Positions 6,970 to 11,192 of a stretch of 11,192 nt of DNA are shown here, in pieces (position 1 is the first letter of the stretch; the number at the start of each line of letters is the position of its first letter). The stretch covers positions 1-11,192 of the forward strand of contig CAYRHS010000103.1 in NCBI GenBank assembly GCA_964424125.1. The letters run 5' to 3'. The DNA is from CAYRHS01 sp964424125. Its GTDB lineage: Bacteria > Actinomycetota > Acidimicrobiia > IMCC26256 > JAOSJL01. The translations under genes were made by a program, and so were the position numbers. The notes beneath the pieces were generated by a model. The model did no database searches. It was given only the letters and a program-made list of their open reading frames with translations, and was not told where the DNA came from.

Positions 6970-8003
6970 CCCGCCTCCCCGCTCCGGCTCGGGGCGACGA
7001 GCACCTTCCCTGACAGCTGACCGGCCTGGAGCCTCCGCATGGCGTCCAGCATGTCCTCGAGCGCCACGTCTTCCTTCTCGACGAGATCCTCCACCGGGAC
7101 ATCGTCCGAGGCCAGGAGCTCGAGCGCCAACGCGAAGTCCGCAGGGCCGCTCGCGCACGAGCCGGTCACCACGAGCTCGTTGAGGAGGATGCGGTTCGAG
7201 TCGAAGCTCGGAGGGTCGACGCCTGCACCGATGATCACGAGGGTCCCCGTCCGGCCGAGCTGCCCGAGACATGCCTCCATCGCGGTGGCTTTCCCCGAGC
7301 ACTCGAACGCCACGTCGAACGGNNNNNNNNNNTCGACGACCGCGCTCGGCGAGACGGGCGCGACGAGCACGTCCGGCTCGCAGGTCCTCGCCCCGAGCCG
7401 CTCCGCGAGGGCACGTCGAGGCGCCGACGGTTCGCTCACCACCACGTCGATGTCTCCTCGGCCTCGCAGCAGGACCACGATCAGTGCGCCGATCGGCCCG
7501 GCGCCGGCCACGAGCACCCGCGCCCCGGCTCCGACGGGCGCACGCTCGAAAGCATGCAGCGCGACCGCGAGTGGCTCGACCAGTGCGGCGTGGCGCAGGT
7601 CGAGCTCGTCCGGCGGGCGAAGCAACTGGGCCGAGGGCGCGGCCACGTACTGTGCGAACGCGCCCTGGAAGTCGCGCTCCCCCATCGGTGCACGGTGCTC
7701 GCAGAGTGGTTCCCGACCGGCCCGGCACATGGCGCACGTTCCACACGCCTGGGCGAGCCCTCCGACGACGGCATCCCCGATCGACCAGTCGTCGACGTCG
7801 CTTCCGAGGGCGACGACCCTTCCCGTGTACTCGTGCCCGCTGATCGAGTCCGGCCGCCCCCAACCGTCCAGCACGAGGTGGAGGTCGGTGCCGCAGACGC
7901 CGCAGTGATCGACCTCGACCACGACCTCGCCGGAACCGGCCTCGGGAACCGGAACCTCGGTCACCTCGACCGTCCCCGGTCGCCGGTAGACGGCGGCGCG
8001 CAT
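6966..8003 (-). CDS. Zinc-dependent medium-chain alcohol/threonine-type dehydrogenase
   Basis: NAD(P)-dependent medium-chain dehydrogenase, 345 residues as assembled. Catalytic zinc region: CGVCGTDLHL with Cys37, then His57-Glu58 in SGHEYTGRVV. Structural zinc: Cys87, Cys90, Cys93 and Cys101, the complete C-X2-C-X2-C-X7-C lobe. The Rossmann motif is GAGPIG at 167-172. A ten-N gap falls at residues 224-227 between a variable loop and PFDVAFECSG; the frame is the same on both sides. ATG 8003 (MRAAVYRRPGTVEV) is the family-typical start; ATG 8042 would add 13 residues, and neither has a good ribosome-binding site. Substrate unknown; threonine, sorbitol and alcohol dehydrogenases all share this pattern. 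Its stop overlaps the VOC start. Confidence 0.9.
   Translation of the reverse strand: MRAAVYRRPGTVEVTEVPVPEAGSGEVVVEVDHCGVCGTDLHLVLDGWGRPDSISGHEYTGRVVALGSDVDDWSIGDAVVGGLAQACGTCAMCRAGREPLCEHRAPMGERDFQGAFAQYVAAPSAQLLRPPDELDLRHAALVEPLAVALHAFERAPVGAGARVLVAGAGPIGALIVVLLRGRGDIDVVVSEPSAPRRALAERLGARTCEPDVLVAPVSPSAVVXXXXPFDVAFECSGKATAMEACLGQLGRTGTLVIIGAGVDPPSFDSNRILLNELVVTGSCASGPADFALALELLASDDVPVEDLVEKEDVALEDMLDAMRRLQAGQLSGKVLVAPSRSGEAG
6974..6980 (-). promoter_or_regulatory. Shine-Dalgarno of the VOC gene
   Basis: GGGGAGG on the minus strand ends 4 bases before ATG 6969. It lies inside the last codons of the upstream dehydrogenase and is the clearest ribosome-binding site in the window. It fixes the VOC start against the longer open frame. 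Confidence 0.6.
7323..7332. other. Assembly gap of ten N inside the dehydrogenase gene
   Basis: Ten N sit between two blocks of the dehydrogenase read in the same frame. The nominal size is therefore right modulo three, or a lucky placeholder. The true length and residues are unknown. Confidence 0.98.
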
Positions 8004-8073
8004 CGTGTCCGGGAGATGATCAGCGCGCGGCGCAATCGCCATGAACACGACATCGTAGGCGTGTCGGGTCGCC

Positions 8074-8087
8074 GGCGGCGCGCCGCC
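8074..8087. repeat. Perfect 14-base GC palindrome in the gap before the dehydrogenase
   Basis: GGCGGCGCGCCGCC is its own reverse complement and lies in the 98-base gap (8004-8101) between the sigma-linked membrane gene and the dehydrogenase start. As RNA it could form a five-pair stem with a CGCG loop, slightly longer if one base bulges. There is no T-run on either strand, so it is not a classical intrinsic terminator. It could be a regulator site or chance in GC-rich DNA. I see no other gene in the gap. Confidence 0.4.
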
Positions 8088-8101
8088 CGGCTCGGGGAGC
8101 G

Positions 8102-9817
8102 TCAGCCGTCCCGCTCGGCGTCGGGCGCGGGCGCTTCGAACTCGATCGGCGGCGGATCCTCGTACACGGCGACCTGGCCCAGGTGCTCGCCGTCGGAGGA
8201 GTAGCGACCGACGACCTGGGGCGTGAGCCCCGCGGGCACGGTCAACGCGACCGGCACCCGACCGTCCACCGCGTCCGGGAGGTCGAGGCGAGCGATGGTG
8301 CCATCGGACCACAGCACATGGAGGAACGCGGTCTCCGGATCCGTGACGCCGACGAGCACGCCGAAGTCCTGGTCGACGAACGCGACGTCGGGGACCCCGC
8401 GGAGGGTCTCGTCGGCGACGCACCGGTCGGGAACGGCCCTGCCGGGCTCGTCGAGCCCGAAGCACAGCCCACGATCCGACGCTCGGCTCACGAGCTCCCA
8501 CGGACGGCCGTCCGCAGTCGTGCCCGCACCGATGGTGCGCTGGTCACCGGTGAAGTGGTGCGTGGCGGCGGGGAGACTCGTTCCCGGCTCGATGGTCACC
8601 TCCACCGGCTCGCCGATCGGTTCCCCGTCGGCGTCGAGCCCGACCACGGAGGCTGCGCCGTTGTGCACGGGCACGAGGAAGAAGCGGCCGGGTGCCCGGA
8701 GCTCGTCGCCGACCGTGGGTCGCTCGGCGGATTGCCCGCGTTCGGGTGCGACGCGGACCGCGACCGCGTCGGGCGGGGCGATCCCGTAAAGCAAGCGTGG
8801 CTGATCCGTTCCGAGGTCGGGAGCGACCTGGACCGAGCCGATCCGGTCGTCGGCAACCGGCGCGAACTCGCAATCGGCTCCCGTAGTGCCAGCGGGGACG
8901 AGCACGGCACACGCAGCGTCTTCGGTCGCGCGCGCGACGAGGTCGTACGGTGCCGAGGTGACGTCTCCCACCTCCCCCGACCCTGTGGAAGGAACGCTGA
9001 CGCTCTCGGTGGCCACCACGACGGCGATCGGCCCGTCGACCTCGACGTCGGTGGGCTCGAGCGAGTCGGCGCGCGCAAGGAGCTCGGAACGAGGCACCTC
9101 CGTGTCAGCCGTCGCCTGGAGCCGCACGATCTCACCCTCCGAGCCCCTGAAGACGAGTGCGGTCGTCGTTGGGAGACCCGACTCGGCACTGGTCGTGACG
9201 AAGACGCCCTTACGGCCGGCCACCGTGACCGATTCGGGAACCGGTCCGCTCGCGCTCGGCCCGAGAGGCTCCTCGGCCAGTGACAGGTTCCGGGCTTCGG
9301 TGCCGAACTCCGTGAAGACGCTCACCGTCGCGCCCACCCCGACGTCCTCGGCCGGCAGATCGAGCGCGACCAGGCCTCGCGCCTGATCGCAGACGAGGAC
9401 GTTGCCCTCGTAGTGGAACGCCTCGCACACAGTCTGGTTCGCGGAAACGGACACCGCCTCGGAATCCCGTGGCGCGTAGACGACCGCGTTCGCGAACCTG
9501 ACCGGTCCGCCAGTGGCCACGCCGGGAGGGCTGCTGCCGTTCCGGTCCGAACGCGCCAGCACCGCTCCAACCAGCACCGCGGCGAGCGCAACGGCCAGCG
9601 TGGCCGATGTGAGGCGCCACACGCGCGCACCGGACCCCGACGTCGGTCGTGCACGGAACGGCCACCAGCGGCGCCGGCGCTCGTACACGGCCGCGCGCTC
9701 GTTGATGCGCAGCCATGCGTCCTCGGCGGTCTCGGTCGTGTCCGTCAGCTCGGTGAGCGCGTCGCGAACGCGTTGCTCGACCGGCTCCAGCCCGTCGACG
9801 CCGGCGCGGCCCCTCAT
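8102..9817 (-). CDS. Single-pass membrane protein coupled to an ECF sigma factor, putative anti-sigma factor with large outer domain
   Basis: 571 residues. Residues 1-65 are a charged cytoplasmic segment (EPVEQRVRDALTELT, ERRRRWWPFR), 69-88 form one membrane helix (LTSATLAVALAAVLVGAVLA), and about 480 residues lie outside. The N-terminus lacks the HxxxCxxC zinc motif of common anti-sigma factors. The outer part has three close cysteine pairs (131/143, 303/316, 452/466) that could form disulphides. Residues about 196-255 (SVTVAGRKG, LVFRGSEGEIVRL, SELLARADSLEP) resemble the outer domains of actinobacterial sigma-operon proteins, and 291-406 and 440-551 look duplicated. ATG 9817 overlaps the sigma stop (ATGA, 9814-9817), the usual sigma/anti-sigma arrangement. 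The anti-sigma role is inferred from position and topology; it might instead be a co-sensor or sigma target. Confidence 0.78.
   Translation of the reverse strand: MRGRAGVDGLEPVEQRVRDALTELTDTTETAEDAWLRINERAAVYERRRRWWPFRARPTSGSGARVWRLTSATLAVALAAVLVGAVLARSDRNGSSPPGVATGGPVRFANAVVYAPRDSEAVSVSANQTVCEAFHYEGNVLVCDQARGLVALDLPAEDVGVGATVSVFTEFGTEARNLSLAEEPLGPSASGPVPESVTVAGRKGVFVTTSAESGLPTTTALVFRGSEGEIVRLQATADTEVPRSELLARADSLEPTDVEVDGPIAVVVATESVSVPSTGSGEVGDVTSAPYDLVARATEDAACAVLVPAGTTGADCEFAPVADDRIGSVQVAPDLGTDQPRLLYGIAPPDAVAVRVAPERGQSAERPTVGDELRAPGRFFLVPVHNGAASVVGLDADGEPIGEPVEVTIEPGTSLPAATHHFTGDQRTIGAGTTADGRPWELVSRASDRGLCFGLDEPGRAVPDRCVADETLRGVPDVAFVDQDFGVLVGVTDPETAFLHVLWSDGTIARLDLPDAVDGRVPVALTVPAGLTPQVVGRYSSDGEHLGQVAVYEDPPPIEFEAPAPDAERDG
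8165..8947 (-). repeat. Two protein-level tandem repeats in the outer domain (residues ~291-406 and ~440-551)
   Basis: The two units align at three anchors in order. First, YDLVARATEDAAC (291-303) aligns with WELVSRASDRGLC (440-452): five identities and five conservative changes in thirteen ungapped columns, each followed by a second Cys 12-13 residues on. Second, LLYGIAPPDAVAVRV (342-356) aligns with VLVGVTDPETAFLHV (487-501). Third, VVGLDADGEPIG (391-402) aligns with VVGRYSSDGEHLG (535-547). Spacing from the first Cys to VVG is 88 and 83 residues. This was aligned by eye. Confidence 0.6.
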
Positions 9818-10362
9818 CGTTCGATCACTCCACGGAGTTTGCGAAGCCCGCGGTGGAGGTGCGACTTCACCGTTCCCGGTCGGCAGCCGAGCGTCTGCGC
9901 GATCTGTCGTTCCGAGTAGTCCTCGTAGTAGCGGAGCACGATCGCGGCTCGCTGCATGTACGGGAGCTCGGAGAGCGCGTCCAGCAGCTCGCGCGCCTCA
10001 ACCGACACAGCATCGGGAACGTCCAGCCTATGAAGGCGTTCCTGCTCCCGCCTACGTGATCGGTGATACGAGCGGCACGCGTTGACGACCGACGTTCGGA
10101 GGTACGCGGCTGGGTTCTCCGTCTGGTCGAAGCGTGCCTGCATGCGCGCGAACGCGTCCTGTACGAGGTCCTCGGCCGCCGGATTGGAGCCGGTCAGCGC
10201 GTGGGCGAGTCGCACCATCGACGCGTACTGCTCCCGGAACAGATCGCCGAGCGTGGCCGGACGAACCTCGGTCTCGACGCCGAGGTCGGTTCCGACCCCC
10301 TCGGGGGCCGAGCGGTCGGCGGTCACCGCCCTCACCGCGCGCCCCGGCAGCCGCGCCACCAT
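9814..10362 (-). CDS. ECF RNA polymerase sigma factor, SigE-like family
   Basis: Group 4 sigma factor of 182 residues. Region 2 spans about 41-105: LFREQYASMVRLAHALTGS, the core-binding AAEDLVQDAFARM, and NPAAYLRTSVVNACRSYHR for -10 recognition. Region 4 spans about 125-178, with LPYMQRAAIVLRYYEDYSE then the helix-turn-helix QIAQTLGCRPGTVKSHLHRG that reads the -35 element. This pattern fits the SigE-like family abundant in Actinobacteria. ATG 10362 is chosen for family length; GTG 10359 with AGAGG five bases upstream or GTG 10326 are alternatives, and the open frame beyond 10362 is low-complexity shadow. It is the first gene of the putative sigma/anti-sigma pair. The inducing signal is not visible. 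Confidence 0.92.
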   Translation of the reverse strand: MVARLPGRAVRAVTADRSAPEGVGTDLGVETEVRPATLGDLFREQYASMVRLAHALTGSNPAAEDLVQDAFARMQARFDQTENPAAYLRTSVVNACRSYHRSRRREQERLHRLDVPDAVSVEARELLDALSELPYMQRAAIVLRYYEDYSERQIAQTLGCRPGTVKSHLHRGLRKLRGVIER

Positions 10363-10430
10363 CACCTCTGCCACACCGGGAACGACGCCACGGCCGTCCC
10401 GGCGGTTGCGCGCTTCTCTCCGATGTCCCC

Positions 10431-10436
10431 ACTTTA
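10431..10436 (-). promoter_or_regulatory. Possible -10 element upstream of the sigma gene
   Basis: TAAAGT on the minus strand matches the actinobacterial TANNNT pattern and sits in a short AT-rich patch (CCAATAAAGT) that stands out here, about 69 bases before ATG 10362. No convincing TTGACA-like or GGAAC-like -35 is seen 16-19 bases upstream, so this is weak. Confidence 0.25.
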
Positions 10437-10437
10437 T

Positions 10438-10471
10438 TGGACGAACACCTCGAACCGGACGGTTTCGTCCA
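10438..10471. repeat. Inverted repeat in the gap between the acyl-CoA dehydrogenase and sigma genes
   Basis: TGGACGAA (10438-10445) and TTCGTCCA (10464-10471) are perfect 8-base inverted arms 18 bases apart, starting four bases beyond the dehydrogenase stop. On the minus strand, GGACG-AAAC-CGTCC (10457-10470) gives a tighter alternative hairpin. No T-run follows, so it may be a weak terminator or an operator for the sigma gene. The rest of the 112-base gap (10363-10474) shows no gene. Confidence 0.45.
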
Positions 10472-10474
10472 CAA

Positions 10475-11192
10475 CTAGGCGCGAGGGAGACCCAGGACCC
10501 GCTCGGCGATGATGTTGCGCTGGATCTCGCTCGTCCCCCCGGGGATGGTGCCCCCGAAGGAGAACAGGTACTGGTCCTCCCAGCAGCCTTCCCGGAGCAG
10601 CTCGAAGCCGGCGAGCGACCGGTCGACGGCGTCGGCGCCCAGCGCCTCCGCACCCTCCAGGCAGACCCGCTGGACGGCCTCGGCACCGAAGAGCTTCAGC
10701 AGCGAGTGCTCGGGGGATGCCTTGCCCGCGAGGAACTTCGAGAAGCCCCGATAGCCGACGGCGAGGATCGCCTGGGCGTCGATGTAGGCATTGGCGACGC
10801 GCTCGCGAAAACGCGGGTCGTCGCCGACCCGGCCCCCACCCGGCGCCGGCCGCGTCGCGAGCCGTGCCAGGGCCTCGGCCCCCCGTTGGAGGTCGTACGC
10901 GTACCCGATCCACAGCATTGCCCGTTCGTGCGCGAGCGAACCGCTCGCGATCGGCCAGCCCTTGTTGAGCTCACCGAGCAGATTCGCGCTCGGAACGCGC
11001 ACGTCGGTGAAGAACACCTCGTTGAAATCGGTGTGGTCGGGGTCGGTGAGCTCGGCGAAGGGTCGCGTCTCGATTCCTGGACTCCGCATGTCGATGATAA
11101 GCACGCTGATGCCACGATGCTTCGGCGCTTCCGGATCGGTGCGCACGTAGCAGAGGCACCAGTCCGCGTGATGCGCGCCCGAGGTCCAGACC
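10475..11192 (-). CDS. Acyl-CoA dehydrogenase (FadE-type), C-terminal 238 residues; N-terminal part outside window
   Basis: Flavoprotein of the acyl-CoA dehydrogenase family, introducing the alpha-beta double bond in acyl-CoA. The visible part begins VWTSGAHHADWCLCYVRTD, the end of the middle beta domain with the flavin-contacting W-T-S, continues with HRGISVLIIDM and FFTDVRVPSANLLGELNKGW, then the C-terminal helical domain. It ends with GGTIPGGTSEIQRNIIAERV, the FAD-binding end motif. At the position of the MCAD catalytic Glu (YEGT) this protein has Gly (PGGT), as in many actinobacterial FadE proteins whose base lies elsewhere or on a partner subunit. The frame is open to the right edge. Substrate unknown; a steroid or branched acyl chain is possible but not shown. 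Confidence 0.93.
   Translation of the reverse strand, partial: VWTSGAHHADWCLCYVRTDPEAPKHRGISVLIIDMRSPGIETRPFAELTDPDHTDFNEVFFTDVRVPSANLLGELNKGWPIASGSLAHERAMLWIGYAYDLQRGAEALARLATRPAPGGGRVGDDPRFRERVANAYIDAQAILAVGYRGFSKFLAGKASPEHSLLKLFGAEAVQRVCLEGAEALGADAVDRSLAGFELLREGCWEDQYLFSFGGTIPGGTSEIQRNIIAERVLGLPRA

Noticed and set aside
6970..7863. N-terminal extension of the VOC gene to 458 residues
   Set aside because: The extension overlaps the whole dehydrogenase core on the same strand in another frame and is Arg/Gly-rich. ATG 6969 has a strong ribosome-binding site and an ATGA overlap.
8004..8501. N-terminal extension of the zinc dehydrogenase to 511 residues
   Set aside because: Residues before MRAAVYRRPG do not look like the family and lie over the 3' part of the sigma-linked membrane gene in another frame.
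10363..10686. N-terminal extension of the sigma factor beyond ATG 10362
   Set aside because: It would give a non-family, low-complexity N-terminus overlapping the acyl-CoA dehydrogenase gene.
1..11192. tRNA, rRNA, CRISPR array, IS transposase, prophage or origin signals
   Set aside because: No cloverleaf, rRNA-like block, regularly spaced direct repeats, transposase motif or phage gene was seen on either strand by eye.

Overview
The window is very GC-rich, with tightly packed genes and several four-base start/stop overlaps. Product types (a SigE-like ECF sigma factor, a FadE-type acyl-CoA dehydrogenase, PIG-V and GT39-type mannosyltransferases) suggest a high-GC actinobacterium, possibly Acidimicrobiia-like. 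That assignment is inference. A run of ten N at 7323-7332 shows this is a scaffold from a draft or metagenomic assembly, and both edges cut genes.

Plus strand, 1-3755: a four-gene sugar-nucleotide cassette. In order it encodes a CDP-glucose 4,6-dehydratase-like enzyme (interrupted by about 84 extra bases with an in-frame stop), an RfbH/E1-type CDP-4-keto-6-deoxyglucose 3-dehydrase with the full E1 iron-sulphur motif and the His-for-Lys change, an RmlC-like 3,5-epimerase and an SDR ketoreductase. This order matches CDP-3,6-dideoxyhexose synthesis. The epimerase points to an L-sugar such as ascarylose rather than paratose or abequose. No E3 reductase or cytidylyltransferase lies in the window.

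Minus strand, read right to left from 11192 to 3743: the C-terminal part of an acyl-CoA dehydrogenase; a 112-base gap with an inverted repeat and a possible promoter; an ECF sigma factor overlapping a large single-pass membrane protein that is probably its anti-sigma or co-sensor, with a duplicated outer domain; a 98-base gap with a GC palindrome; a zinc alcohol dehydrogenase overlapping a VOC-fold protein; and two polytopic GT-C glycosyltransferases (GT39-like, then PIG-V-like) overlapping each other. The last of these converges on the sugar cassette with a 13-base overlap of coding ends.

The two halves could meet at the cell surface: one makes an activated dideoxysugar, while the GT-C pair uses lipid-linked sugars outside the membrane. 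Nothing in the sequence proves they act on the same glycan. The most unusual items are the insertion in the first gene and the duplicated Cys-paired outer domain of the sigma-linked membrane protein.
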